Shown piece by piece: positions 27,252 through 40,767 of a DNA stretch of 64,000 bases. Source of the stretch: Luscinia megarhynchos (lineage: Eukaryota; Chordata; Aves; Passeriformes; Turdidae); NCBI GenBank assembly GCA_034336665.1, contig JAPFBE010000002.1, positions 12,006,906-12,070,905 of the forward strand, read 5' to 3'. The notes beneath the pieces were generated by a model. That model was not told the DNA's origin. It saw only the letters and a list, made by a program, of their open reading frames with translations, and searched no databases. The position numbers and the translations under genes were made by a program. The stretch's first letter is position 1; the number at the start of each line of letters is the position of its first letter.

Positions 27252-29839
27252 CAGACATTTCATCCTTTTGCAATGGAAATAAATTATTACGGTTCTTGAG
27301 TTCTGTTTCACTTGTTTTGTTAATTACCCACAGGTGATGCAAACATCCTTTTACATCAGTCTCATGGACCCCAGGCTGAAAGTCAAGAGAGCTTTAGCCT
27401 CTTGAGTAATACCTTGATACATGATAGCTCCAGCAGCTGAGAGATTTGCTTCCACAGTTGGATTCTGATAGACTGACACAAGGAAACTAAAACTGAATAA
27501 GCAGACCATGATATCTTGGGCCTATGGAACTGACAAAATTCCCATTGCTCCAAAGAGCCAGAAACTTTAGTTTAGGCTTCCAAGACAGCACAGAAGATGT
27601 GAGCAGTCCCTCCACCACCAGTTTTCCCCTTTCTCTTTTCCTGGTTTTCTTCCACTTAACTTTTTTAGAATTGGAAGGAGCAGAGGAATTTTCTTCTGGG
27701 GCACCAAGATTCATACATGAAAATATTACACCAGAAGCATCTACATAATATTTCCAATATTTCCAAACACTGGCATAAGCAGTTCTGTCCTGGAACTGAA
27801 CATGAAAACGTACAACCACCTAACCTTTCCTGCAGGAGATGTGTGCCCATATGTCATATGTGCTTTTCTGAGACAGGTAACTTTGCTCTTGAGCAAAGGT
27901 GAGCAGAACGGGTTCAAGGGATTAGCAACAGAGTTCAATTAATTTCTGCTGCCCTCATGATAAGAGGAAGGCTCACAGGGCTATCTGTACTGATTTCCAA
28001 GATGAATGCTCACTTTTTGCCTAAAGATGGCCTGAGATGCAAATACACATTAAAAAAAAAAACTGGAAGAGAACATATATAGAGTTCCTTCTACTTTATT
28101 ACTTCCAATAATCTCTTACCTTTACTTTTCCTCAACTGGCCCATCAGAAGAATGGGGATAATCCTGCCCACCTCCTAGTAATATTAAGAGCATGACCCCC
28201 AAACAAGGTCCTGATGCCTGTGTTCTAAACTCTACACCAGCACCCAGTGCATGTGATCCTCAGATTAAAACATTTCAGTTTTAAGTAGCAATATAAATGG
28301 TGGCACAGAAGAGCAATCAGTCAATTTCTCTGCACATAAAGAACCAAAGCAGAAACTTGTGAAGAAACCTGCAGAGGAACATAAAGGAAGAATCAGAAAT
28401 TGAACCTAGATCTCTAAGAAATCAGTTCTATTACCATGAAGCATATTGCTGTGGAGAAATATCCTTTATCTTTATTGCAGACTCTTGGCATTAGACTGAA
28501 CAAGCAGAAAAACTCACATTTGTTCTGAAAAAGAGGGACAGGGCACATAATGCTCTCTTTCAAGAGCTGTAAGCTGCCAAGTGAAGAGCAAAAACTCAGA
28601 ATTAGCATGTGAATTGCTATCACTGTGCTAAAAAAATTAATCCTGTGCCATTTAAGAGTTTTTTTTCACAGGCATGTTTTTTATCCCTTGCAGATGGATC
28701 TTGGCAATTAGGGACCGAGTTAATAAGCTCCAAACTAGTAAAATTCCAATTGCAGAGCCAGGTATATGAGGTGATACTAGGAGTTAATAAGCCAGAGGAC
28801 AAGCTATACTGCCAAGTGTGACCTTTGACAGGAGGGTCAGAAGTCACAGGGCAAACCTGGGAACAGCTCTTTAAATCTTCTTACTGGGTTACAGGAGTGA
28901 ACTCTACCTGCTGTACTTGATTTTGACTGGAAACAAAAATCTTCAGTTTTGCTTAAGCTGCAATGACTGCTTCAACTCCTGCCTTAGACAGATATTAGGA
29001 CGTGATAAGAAGCCTCCCATTTATGCTACAATGTTGGCCATGTCAAAGAAGAATTAACTGAAGAAAGAAGAAACAGATGTTATTTTTCACCAGTTGTAAA
29101 AATGAGGCTTTCATACACATTCATATATGAGTCCTTAAAGGCCAGCATCCTTCACTTTCTATAAACATTTAATGAAAGCTTAGCGAGAGAGTAATTTTAA
29201 TCTCAACTACCTGGTTATGTATAAACAGTTCTACACCATGTTTTCAAGTCTACAATTAAGCCTTTACAATCTGAAATTAAATTTGTTTAGAATTAGGCAC
29301 AAAGTTCCAGAATAACATTATTGCTACTATAATATTTGCATCTCCAAAAGAACAACAGAGATAGCCTCACCTGACTCACAAAGCTAGCCAGGGCACTGGA
29401 AATTACCAATATTTTTCATGAAAATGACTTCAAATTAACTCAGAACAAGAATATTCACTCATGTAACTGACAGCTAATTTTGGAATAATGAATGCATTTA
29501 AGAGTAACACAATTTTTAATTGCAAACTTAAGAAGGCAAAATAAGCAACGTGCTGAATAAATTGTTCATTCTGCATGATTCATCCAAATCTAATAACTAT
29601 CTGTCTCTACAAATATTGTAATAAGGGCTAATCAGTCAGTATAAAACATGAGAAAGAAATGAGCCTCAAAAAAAATGAAGCTGTATTGCTGCTATTCCAG
29701 TACCAAAGGACAGAGCTCATAACTCTCTAACAATCCTTCTGGCTTTGGATGCTCCTGCAAAAGGCAGAATTTAAACTGCATTTTGCTGCCATGCATCATG
29801 GCTGAGACCCAAAAGCTCAGATGTAGTCCAATCCTAAAG

Positions 29840-30770
29840 GCAAAATGAGATGCTTATTCTCTCCTCTTCTCATTTTTACCCCTCTTCTCTTTGGAAATCC
29901 AGAACCAGAGGCGTGGGGGGAAGTTGCTGGCTCAAATTGCTGCGTGAGCAAAACCTCCAGGCTCCAGGTCGCTGCTATATATGGGCTGGGGGGAAAGATG
30001 ACGGGCCTGTCTCAAAAGAGCCGCCAACCATCACGTCTGAGAGCTCCTCTCAGGCGTCCTCAGCCTAAACACTTTATGGGCTGGGGGTCGCAGGTCACCA
30101 ACTGTCAAAACAGAGCACAAGTCACAGTGCGCGCCCGCGAGGAAACTGAGCCGACGGCAGAGCCACAAATGGCAAGGCTGCCCTTAAAAAGTAACAGGCT
30201 TCCCCCCCGAAATCCTCCTGATTTTTACAAGTAGAGCTCAAAGTTAAGTGGGCGTGAGCTTTAAAAGATCAATGCACATGTGGAATTAGACTATTCTAAA
30301 TGTCTTTTTTTCTTAAATGGAGGAAAACAACCACCAAACTTTGAACTGCCAAATTTAACCATCAGCGAACTCCAAAGCACCAGGTGGTTTCATAAACCCA
30401 AAGGTTCATAAATCTTTTCTTTAAAGTTTCCAATTTCAAAAAAGAGCTTGTTCTCTTTGTGGTTATTTTTCAATTTTTCTCCCTCCCTCCCCCTTCTTTC
30501 CTGCCTTTGGGCAGATGACCTGCCAACCCCTGACAGCCTTTCAAGCTCGCCGTGCTGGCTCCTGCTGGCGCTGCCGGAGACAGGCTGCCCACTCATGGGG
30601 CAGCGAGCTGTGGGCATGACTTCACCCACGGGGAGGAATGGCTGGGAAAGGGGCTGCACAGGGCAGCCAGGATTTCTATTTTTAAGCACTGCCTGCCGCA
30701 TAGCTCAGGAGTGCGAAGAGTTCAAGCGTTCAGTGGATCTGCTCTGGCCCCACTCGGGCCTTTAAAGCAG
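29840..30770. other. GC- and CpG-enriched patch in AT-rich desert
   Basis: This stretch is clearly richer in G+C and CpG than its surroundings; the densest part is around 30120-30165 (GCGCGCCCGCG, CCGACGG). Open frames overlap on both strands, as expected of GC-rich DNA, and none resembles a known protein. It could be a small CpG island, the promoter of a non-coding RNA or a conserved element. No poly(A) or splice structure could be tied to it. Confidence 0.5.
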
Positions 30771-33700
30771 TAATAGCTCCAGTAATCGAGGCAGTGTGGT
30801 CATCAACCTCCTCCATCTGCAGCCATGGGCTGCAGACAGACCATGGGAGCAATTCATCTGTCCTGCAGGGGTGATTTGGGTGACTGCCAGCTGCAGGCAG
30901 GGGGATCAGGGCTGGATGAATCACCGGGGGCTTGTGTTTAGTGTGGACCAAGGTGTCTTCATAAAAGATGACAGCTGGGAATAGACTTCTGCTACAAGCA
31001 GAGCAAATCACTTGCCCTGTACCCTTGTTTCTGCTGTATGAGAAATGCCATTGAGAAAGGCAGATGTCAGGCATGGCATGAAGTCTTCTTGTGGCCAGAA
31101 CCAGCTGGTCCTGTTATGATTGTGGGAGTATACAGGGGTTTTACCTATACATGTATACAGTGATGCATGTGAGTAGAACCCTCCCAGGAGGCACCAAACC
31201 TTCTCTAGTTCCTGTGATGTGAGAAGAGCAGAGCTGCCAGGAGTTCTTCTCCAATGTTAAGTCAGCAAAAAGGCCGGATACTGCTTTTTTAGGTACTGCT
31301 CTCTAATCAAGAGACATGCAGACACACGGTCCTCTAATCTTCTCAAACTGACCAAAGACAAAGCAGCAAGGATGGAAGAAATGGTCATAGAATTCTGGCT
31401 TCTTTCTTTGTTTCCTAATTACATTCTAAGATCAGCCCACTTTAACACATGCCTCACGTTATGCAATCACAAAATCACTCAGTTTGGAAGGGCCTCAGAG
31501 GTCACCTAGTCCATCCCCCCAGAGCAGCCTGCTCCCTCTGCTCTACACGTTCTGCTGCAGAGAGGCAGCAGGGAGAGAGAGCTGCAGAAACAGCTGTGGG
31601 ACCATTAACTCACTTGCTTCACCTAAGTCAGACAGATGGGAACCTTTTAGCCCATTACCACTTCTCTTCTTTAGAAACAGCACCCAAAACACGGCTCAGT
31701 AGAGACATCACACACAACCTCTCCACTGTGTCCCAGATCTGGGTTAGGGTGGGTTGTTGAATCTCCAGCCACTTGATGGGTAAGAGTATTGTCTGGTCAG
31801 ATGCAGTACACAAAATCACATTGCAGCTCCTTAGAGATGGCTTGGTGTACAGCAGATTTCCTATGAAGCCCTCAGGTAAATATCACCCGCTTCCATTGCT
31901 GAAGCTAATGAGGCAAAAATGTTGTAGAACGTGATCAAAGCTACACAGGAATATCAGTATCAGAGCTGGGATTACACAGCACAAGCTTGGTCTAAATGCT
32001 CTAACCCTTTCTGGGGCTCAGATTCTTCACTCCTGTGGCCTGTGTCATGCTAGCTGATGAGGTATGGCACTGGCCCACAGACATGAAGCTGATTTAAGCA
32101 GTGATACCAGCAAGAGTCACCCAAGCCTTTCTCTCAGTCCTTCAGCTAGGCAGTACTCCTCTCTTTGGAATAAGTGTTCCTCACTTTTTGTTGCAGCTTT
32201 CTTTCCATTCACTTTCATCCCATGTCTTTACTCTCCTCACATATACAAATACACACATGCTTTTGCTAGAAAATCAAAGAAAACTACCACTTAAAAAAAG
32301 AAAAAAAAAAAGAGAAACAAGAAGAGCTTTCATGTTTCTCATGTTTTATGCTGTTGTAACTGCATTTGATATAGTCCCAGGAGCAGACCTTCCAATAATA
32401 ATGACTAAATCTACTTTTCTTTTATTCTGTAGGCTATTTAGGAGCTATTTGGAGCCGTAACCACAGTTATCCAGACAGCTCTCACCACATACATATGGTA
32501 TTATTTACTCAACCTCCTGATTCATTAAATGTATTTCCAGCTCCTAAGGAGTTTATTATTATTCCTCTGTGGCATCTTCATATTGATTATAATTTCAAAA
32601 TTCTCTGCTGGAGATCAATGAGTATCCACTAAATTAGGTGACAGTTGATGGGTATAAAATTGAAACACTGCAAGTACTTTCTGTCTACAGCTACCAAAGT
32701 AATTGAGATGATTCCATCTTTCCTCACTCACTCTTTAGAGCTAGCTCTGGTTCTGTGTTGAACTGTAGGGAAAGAAACAGGAGAACAGACAATTGGTAGA
32801 CAAGCTAGAAAGCAATGGCAAGCATGGCATCAAAAATCTTCCAGCATATTGGCTAGTGTGACAAAGAAGCTAATATTTTGTGCCATACCTCCTCCAAAAT
32901 CTGGGTCCAGTCTTCCCTTAAGTCAGGAGTGCTACAGTACTGCTCTCTTGAGCCTCTGTCTCTGAGAATTGTAGATCTTGTCCAGAAGTAGCTCTCAGAC
33001 TAAATAACAGAGGTGATTTGGGGCTCATAACCATAAACCAGCACTACCACAAACAATTTGAAATGGCAGACTCCTCAGTGACACAACTTGTGCTCCAGCT
33101 TTCAGTGAGGCCAGAACATCAGGTTTCTCTGATTCAGTGTTACTCACCCACAGCTAAAAACAATTGACAGATACAATTTTATGTTGCTCTCTCTCTGAAT
33201 GGTCAAATCTCAGAATGAATGCCTGATCTGGATTTGGCAGTAGGGATCCATGCCTGTTCTAGTAATTTAAATCCCTCTGGCCCTGATGGCCCTTAAGCCT
33301 ATCTGAAAAATATTCCTGGGCTCCAACTGCAGCAAGCCAGTTTCCAGAGTCCCCTGGACAAAACAGCACACCAGTATTTTACATCAACTAATCTTTAAAT
33401 ATATGAAAATATCTAATCCCTACCTTTTCACCTGTAAATAGACTCCAGTCATTCATATAGAAAATAAGCACATATATAAGACATCTCTTTTCATTTCACC
33501 ATATGCCTTGATAAAAGATCTGAGAAGGATCTCAGAATGCAGGCTGGATCTTGGTGGAACTAGGCTTGGATATAGGACTCATTGTTTCCAGAATTATCCA
33601 GCAACCTAGCTGACACCCTGAGGGAATGATACATGCCTTCCCTTTATTATAAAAGCCTGTTCCAAAAAAATATCAGAGTAGCTGGTAGCGAACAGCTTCA

Positions 33701-36700
33701 AGGGAATGTGACATGTAATTCTTGTTCTGCCAAGAAAATATATATTATTAATAATAAAGATCTACTTGGATGATAACATTTTTGATAGTTATTAGCACTG
33801 AGATAGATAACTATTCTCAGTTTTGCTAAACCCCTATGTGGATTTTGCCAAGCTTAAAATAACAGGATAAGGCAACAGTATACTTCCAATAGCTGGAATT
33901 TTGAACAAAAATGACAAATTAAAATGAGTTAAGAAGTCTTTGCCAGAAAAACAAGTTTCATGTTCTTGAACAGTAGATCAAAGTGACAATTAAATGACTT
34001 CTATAGTACCTGCCATGTTCATGCAAGCAATATTCATTAGCAACAAGATTATAAATGAAGAAAAAAAAAACTTGTCTCCTTATAATCCTATCTTTATCTT
34101 TGCCAAACTCTATCAGTGTTCAAAACAGTAGATTTCTTTGCTATTCAAAATAAGGATCTGAAACTGAATCCTTCCCTAAACCTACAGGGGCACATTTTAG
34201 CAGAGGAGCTGTACCAGACTTCATCCCACAGACTGTACTAATACAGCTTCATGTCAAACTACCCCAGAGGAAACCACAGCATTTCTCTAACTCTGGCCAT
34301 AGGATCATATATGCTAAGTGTATGATCTATTGAGAAAAATAGTCCAAGTTCATTTGACAATGTGCTAGGATTAGCTGATCTTCCATTAACACAAAGTACT
34401 CTATGAAAGGAGGCTGAGATCACCCATTCCATTGTTTGCATCAAACCTTACTCTGTCAAAGGCACTACAAATCAACGTGGGCTGTGGGCTTCCAATTTTT
34501 CCTGCATATTTAACTGAGTCTGACACCCATTACATGCAGTAAGCCTGTGAATTGGTTTTGCATGCACACATGCTTGTGTGGGAGGTTTCTAGCGTGCATA
34601 TGACTAGATGTGTCTGCAGAATAAATTTCTGGACTGAACCAGACCAAAATGACGTATCTGTGTGAGCTGTATGATGCAAGTACAAGGCATCATTACATCT
34701 AGATACATGGAGATAGGTGACAGACTAATAGATTTTGGGAGGTCAAACAACCTTTTGTTTTTCATGTGGTGTCACAGTAGGGCATGAATAGAGCATATGT
34801 AACAGTTGAGAAAGGAAAACCAAAGCCAGGACCAATTAAATAGGGCTGTGTTATGTGTGGATGATCCTGAAGGAATGAAAACAGAGATGCAGAACAGAGC
34901 ATAATTTTATGTGGAGTTTATGCACAGACCTATACTTTTGTACACAGGCAAGTCACACTCTATCAGGGTTATAGAAATAATCATAGTTCCAAAGGTAATA
35001 CAAGATACAAAACTCTTCCTTCAGAAATAGCAACGCGCCCTGCTGGTTTTATTCCAAACCTCTAGAAACTCATCCCACAGTACCTTAGATCTATTACAAA
35101 CCAGAAACACTATGGACACTTTCCCATAGAAAACAGAGCTAACAGAAAGACCAGCAGTATATTTTTCTGGTGGGTTTTATGCTATGTTCTTTTTTCTTCC
35201 ACAGTCATTTTGAGGCATGTGTGTGTAATGCAGTTCTGGTCAATGCGATAGCAATTTTGTCTGCTTTTATTCAGAGGCTAACAGCCCTTTCTGAAGTGGT
35301 GTTCTTAGGGAACAGCCTTCAGACTAACCATATTCCTCCACAAAATCTCCAGTGGACAGCATTGAGCACTCACATGGGCCTTTCAGAAATGTTAGGTCTA
35401 TCTCTTGCTGATTGGTTCCTTTATTCATCTCTTTTTTAAAAAAGTACCAGGTTTCATTTCAGAAGGCAAAAAGCAATTTGAAATTCTCTCCAGATGTCAA
35501 GGATTTATGTTGTCTTTTTTCCTCCTTACAGATTCATGTTCTGAAAAGAAGAAAATGGAGAAGGAAAAAAAAACCAACAAAAAAGCAGATAAAGAGAATT
35601 TTTTAAGCCTTTAAAAGATATGAGGGTTCTAAATTAAAAACCTTTGTGCAGTGAAAGGTGGCTGGAGGGAATGTATAAGAATAGTCAGTTACTGCTGGCA
35701 TGTTTACAGGCTTTGAAGGTTCCTCACATCTAGCCGAGAAAGAATGGTTAAGAGCAGCTCTACCTCACACTAAGATTTTATGGGATTAATGAGGTCTTGA
35801 TTAAACCAAGTACCTGCAGGTTCTGTTACTGCCAGGGTAGTTACAAATCCTTCATACTTGTTCATACAAGGCAGAGAGTAAAATTGGAGCACTGTATAAA
35901 TGACTGGCAACTTTGCCTTTCTATTCTTGCAGTGATCACTATTCCTAATAAGTAATAGAGTTTTGTATGACTCTGCTTAAAATGAAAAGGGTTTGGGTTT
36001 TTGGTTTGTTCGTTTTTATTTTCTTTGTTGTATTTTTTTAACAGCCATAGATTTATGACCAATATTGGACAGAAGGTTTTGTGGAAGATAAACTGACTAC
36101 AACAGGAAAAAAATTTTCAAGTTACATTAACTGATTTATGTAAAGATTATTTTTTTTTTTATCCAGAACAACTATGGTGTAAACTGAAAAAAAAATCTTC
36201 TGCTGTCGTTTCATCCCCATTTAGTTATTTGGAGTCATCAGCTCACAGCCATGTGCAAATAATGGATCCAACTACAGGATATGCTTACACAAGAACTCAA
36301 AATGTGCTGGAAACTCATACCACACTGTTTTAATTTTGCAAGCCAACATGAAATACCCTTTTGTTCCACTGTTATGAGGATGAGAAATAAATATTAAAAA
36401 AACTGAAATATTCTGTTCTTTGATTATCATTAATTGTAACCTGACTCTCTTTCTCTGACATATTGCTGAAATATTTTTTTTATTATTATAAGATTTAGAG
36501 TATATCAGAAGTCTTCAATCCTGTGATTGTGTCCCTCACAGCAAAAGTGAATGAAAAAATCTATTATTTTGAGGCAGGTCTCTCCTCCGCTTTTAAAACA
36601 TTGATTTAAAAACTCATAAGTTTAAGGTAGACTGACAGTATACACACTCAGAAAAGCAGAATTTTTGTACAGAATTGGTGTCTGGTTGTTGGGGTTTTTT

Positions 36701-37199
36701 TAAAGGAAAGAGCATCATAATTTGAATAAAACTTCAGTCCTTTAATTAGAATTACTTTTAGTATACACATTCTTTTAAATTAACTACTTGTGTTTAGTAT
36801 ATTCATTTTTATGAATGATTAATTTTATTCACTACAAAAATTTTATCTTTCCTGGTGTCTAGAAGGTAGGATGGTATGACGTGTTTCACAGGTATAAAGC
36901 CAAACACTCCTGAAACATGTTTCACAGGGAATACTAGCCCCAAGCTTTGAAACCACAGCCAAATCAGAAAAATCTATAAGGAGAAAGTGATGCAAAGATT
37001 GTGCTGCACTCCACTCCCTCCTATTGGGTTGCTGTGGTTTTTGATTTTTTCCCTAAGGAAGACTGTAATAATATGAAAGCCTTCATGCCTTGGGAAGGAC
37101 TGTGTTTGAAGGGTAGCTTAAGTAATGATTTCATAATCACACTTCAAAAAACTAAAGCAAAATGCATAGCCAGAACAGGCAACAATTCCCTTACCTCTT
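30771..37199. other. Intergenic, one short CR1 fragment
   Basis: Apart from the antisense CR1 end at 31465-31530, no repeat family or gene is recognised. A 12-bp palindrome (TATACATGTATA) lies near 31146. The remainder is ordinary AT-rich non-coding sequence. Confidence 0.75.
31465..31530 (-). mobile_element. CR1 LINE 3' end fragment, antisense
   Basis: AATCACAAAATCACTCAG, then TTTGGAAGGGCCTCAGAGGT, then CACCTAGTCCATCCCCCC, reproduces the reverse complement of the CR1 3' terminus. Similarity fades after about 31530, so any further CR1 sequence is too decayed to call. Confidence 0.8.
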
Positions 37200-37470
37200 C
37201 CTGTTTGCACAAAACCCCAAGGCTAACGAAACGAGCTGCAGAGCCTATGTGACATTGCTGCTCAGCCACAAAGCTGTGCCATGCCAGCCTCCTACAATGA
37301 CCAGGCACTTCCGAAAATGGCAGTGTCATGACATCTCCATGGCGACTTTGGCCTCAGCTTTGCAAACCCCGCAGGCTCAGGTTACAGGCTGAGGACTTAG
37401 GAAATGAGTAAGAAAGCGCGAAAGGAGAAATCCGTGATTATATGCAAATATATTCATTAGAGAAGAGATT
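37200..37470. promoter_or_regulatory. Candidate regulatory element with octamer and perfect Pit-1 consensus
   Basis: A GC-richer patch with scattered CpG is followed by ATGCAAAT (octamer, 37442-37449) directly joined to TATATTCAT (37449-37457), a full match to WWTATNCAT. Both are POU-domain factor sites. It lies about 7.5 kb upstream of PRL. No open frame here resembles a protein. Confidence 0.35.
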
Positions 37471-40400
37471 GAACAGAAATGCAGCTTCAATATTTTTTAA
37501 TGAATTTTTAAACATAAAAATGTTCTGCAGGTGTGCAATTTAATGTATCTGACCTTTTAAGGACTGGTTAGAAATATTTGCTACCAAAAAGTTTTCCTGC
37601 TTATAATTTTTTCTATTTCTGTTTAAAAATGTTTCCTTTAAAGCTTCATCTGTTATTCACTTTTATTGACAATAAATTTTTTCTTCTTTGCTTTATTACT
37701 TAATGTCCAATATAGTCATCAGCTATAGGTTTTGAAGTTATAAGCAAATCCTGCCAGACACCCTGGAATAGGTGACAAGCTCTCCACAGAAGATACCATG
37801 GCCTGTGCCTGCTATGTATATCTATATGTATTTCCATGCATTTTTTACCTTGTAATAGAATTTCTTTTAATAGTACAGGATATATCGTCACTGGAAAACC
37901 ACTTTCTCACTTTTCCCTCAAAGAAAACAGTTTTAGGAAGTAGGTGAATGCATTTTACTAAAATAATTTCACATGTCTTTCAAAAAAATCTATGTCAATA
38001 TTAATTTCTAGCCTGAGTTCAATAAATATGTCAAGCTTAACTAAAATATTTTTTAAATGAAGTAGAATAGAAAAAATATTCTTGCTAGATCCTAAAAAAG
38101 ACTTAAGGTTCCAAATTTCCTGTGGGAAAATATATATATAGCTCATCCCTTCAGGTTTTGCTGAGGTTTGTATATTTGGGGTTTTTTTATGCATTGTGTT
38201 TAAAGACAGTAACAAACAAAAGAAAATGTGATAGGTTTTGAAATCACTCAGACAAAACTCTGATGTTGAATGCTTCCTTAAAGACAAGCAAGTAAAGGTC
38301 ACATTGTTTCAGTATTATTTCCATTCCATTATAAAACAGAAGATTTTGAGCAGTTATATGCATTGCCTCCTCTGATAAGTGCACAGCTAAAAGTAAGAAC
38401 GTCCCAAAGAAGCAAGATCAGCACAGACCTCTGCCTGTTATTTTGCTTTCAGCTAATACCCTACCCCCAAGAATAATTCTACTGACCTTTTACTCTCCAT
38501 TCAATCCTGACATATATATCAGAAATTATTGGACCAATGAACATTTCACATATATTCCACATCAGGAGGAAAAATGCATCTTCACAAAATGCACTTGTAA
38601 AGGACAGGACAAAACTGCCATTTGCCATTTTGTTTTACTATCTGTTACTATATGGCATGCTTACCACAATCCATGGAAATACCTTCCTATTCAAATGTGC
38701 TCAGAATCTCTATGCACACTTCAGTGCTCTTTTCAATGTATTTGCAATTGAAAAAAATCCTCTTACTTTTGCAGACTCTAGTTCCACAAAGCACTTAAGG
38801 AAATATTTTTCCAGTGATGCATTTATCCATAGAATTAAAAATATGCAAATATTTAAACCAAGTTCTACTTCTCATATTCCCCGCTTAGTGGCAGGAAATC
38901 TCCAGTCTTCTGATGGTAATTTTACTGTTTATTACTTTTTATTAGAAGTGTGTTACACAAATATAATACTTAAACCAATACCAATAATTTCCCAGCCCAC
39001 CAGTGAATTCCACTGTGGCGTTCCTACCCTAAGTAAAAATCTTGCAACTCATTTTACTTTATCCTGAAGAATGATTAGTTGAAATCTGGACTTTATGGAA
39101 AATAATCTGATTGTAGCATATTTTAGCTATGATTGTAGCTGAACATTGTCGAAGGGAAACAAATCATACATAAAAGCTAATGTATGGGGAAAACAATCAA
39201 AAAACATAGAAACTATTTAAATCATAGGTCTTCAGCCTTTAGAGTTCTGATATTTAACACACCTCAGAATGAAGAATATTTTTTCTTGAGACTAAGGAAG
39301 AGCTAAAGCAGTGATGTTTTTATAGCAGTATCTTATATGTCAAAGTGTGCAAATACTTACATACTTCCTCATTTGGACTGTTCTGTACCTCACAGCTCTG
39401 GAAACAGCACAACTATGGCACAGAAGGTTATTCCACCACTCCAGAAGTACAACAAAACTCAAACTGGGGAGACAGAAGAAGCTGTCACAACTAGTCAAAA
39501 CCTCAACTATACAGCAATGGTCCCAGTAACCCACTCTAAAGATTTTTTGGAGGGTGGAGACTCCACTTTCAAAATCACTAGTTTTCACCTCTGAAAAAGG
39601 AAAATCCAATTAAGGATTTAAGGTATTGGATAAATAATATTGTAACCACACGACATTAGAAGTTGAGCCAGCATGGGCTCAGCCTGCCACTTCACATTCA
39701 TACAAAAACTTTTGTAGTGTGTCTCTGCCCTAGCAGATGTCAGATCCTTATCATCCAACCTCCAAGAGCCAGATAAATCTGGTGTCAAGTATCAGGCCAG
39801 GATAATACTGTAACGTGGTGTCTCGATAATTCAGCTCAAGTGCCATAATGCAGTTATGTGTGATCCAGATCAAATTTATACTGCCAAGCTCTTTGATAAC
39901 ACACAGATACAACATTAGTGAGCACTGAGCCACAGGCTTCAAACAGCTTCAAGCATCAGGAATAGTATACACTAGCCAGCTTTTACTCCATTCTTTGCAA
40001 AGTCCCCTAGGTTTTTGTTATCATTAGCTGGAATTCTACTTGGGATTCACACCTATTTCATGTGTACTTAGATGTATGTCATCACAGTGGCAATGTTGAT
40101 AAATTATTTTTAAAACATGTTTTACCATTTTATTTTTATATCTACTTCTGAAATTTTATGAAATCAAATTCACTAGTACCTGAATTAAAAGTAAACTGAA
40201 AATCTCCCAGAGATTTCCATCTTTTTTTTTTTCCATATGGAATTATTTTCTCTCATGTTCTTATCTACTTTTTACCAGCCTGAATGCAAAGAGCACACTA
40301 AGAAAGGATTCAATCCCCATTTTCCTGGTTTTGATGAGACAAACATTTGGAAAGAATGTTTTTAAAATTCTCCTGTTCCCCATATGAAGAAGATGGGAGA

Positions 40401-40570
40401 AGAAAGAGCCCTTGTTTAAGAGAAACCTAAAAAATCACTTAAATTCTCCATAAAAGTTTCATGGACCTTATAGGGAGTAAACATAAAAGACAAAATATTT
40501 TTTCATTTAAAACAATCTAGATTGAAAAAGTTATTCTGTTTATTTCCTATTCCAAATATATTTTCTACAA
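37471..40570. other. Intergenic, no gene recognised
   Basis: It includes the longest open stretch of the window (38537-39064, 176 residues, + strand). Its protein has no signal, domain or motif I recognise, and the DNA is AT-rich without a CpG promoter, so I do not call a gene. Confidence 0.7.
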
Positions 40571-40692
40571 GTTTGGATGGGGCTTTGAGCGACCTGGTCT
40601 ATTGAAAGGTGCCCCTCTCTATGGCTGGGGGGATTGAAACAAGATGAACTTTAAGGTCCCTTCCAACCTTCCATTCTACAGTTTTATGATTT
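40571..40692 (+). mobile_element. CR1 LINE 3' end, sense
   Basis: The sequence follows the CR1 3' terminal region: GGATGGGGCTTTGAGC, then CCTGGTCTATTGAAAGGTG, then AAGGTCCCTTCCAACC, ending in a degenerate ATTCTAC...TATGATT terminus. Only the last ~120 bases of the element are present, a normal 5'-truncated CR1 insertion. Confidence 0.9.
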
Positions 40693-40767
40693 ATGAAAAT
40701 TTAATGTGCTCTGAGAATTTTGGTTTGATTCAGATGAAACAGTTGTGCAACCTTTTAAAGCCAACCA
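40693..40767. other. Spacer between two oppositely oriented CR1 fragments
   Basis: About 75 bases separate the sense CR1 terminus from the antisense CR1 body. The spacer does not look like CR1 to me. It may be the original insertion site or unrecognisably decayed element sequence. Confidence 0.6.

Larger units (their letters stand above)
18546..29839. other. Intergenic, no gene recognised
   Basis: It contains a short (AG)7 microsatellite at 19431-19444, the 39-bp tandem duplication near 21411, a GC-richer pocket at 21830-22000 and the pyrimidine tract at 27204-27251. The 157-residue open stretch at 21636-22109 has low-information composition and no known domain. Confidence 0.75.

Noticed and set aside
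27204..27345. Polypyrimidine-AG as a splice acceptor for an unknown exon
   Set aside because: The sequence after CCCAG has no convincing conserved frame or donor, so it is more likely a simple pyrimidine tract.
29845..30234. 129-codon open stretch in the CpG patch as an exon
   Set aside because: Other frames are open over the same bases, as expected from GC-rich sequence. No protein family is recognised.
38537..39064. 176-codon open stretch as a protein-coding gene
   Set aside because: It has no recognisable domain, weak low-information composition, AT-rich context, and no promoter or splice signals that tie it to a transcript. Kept only as a low-interest finding.
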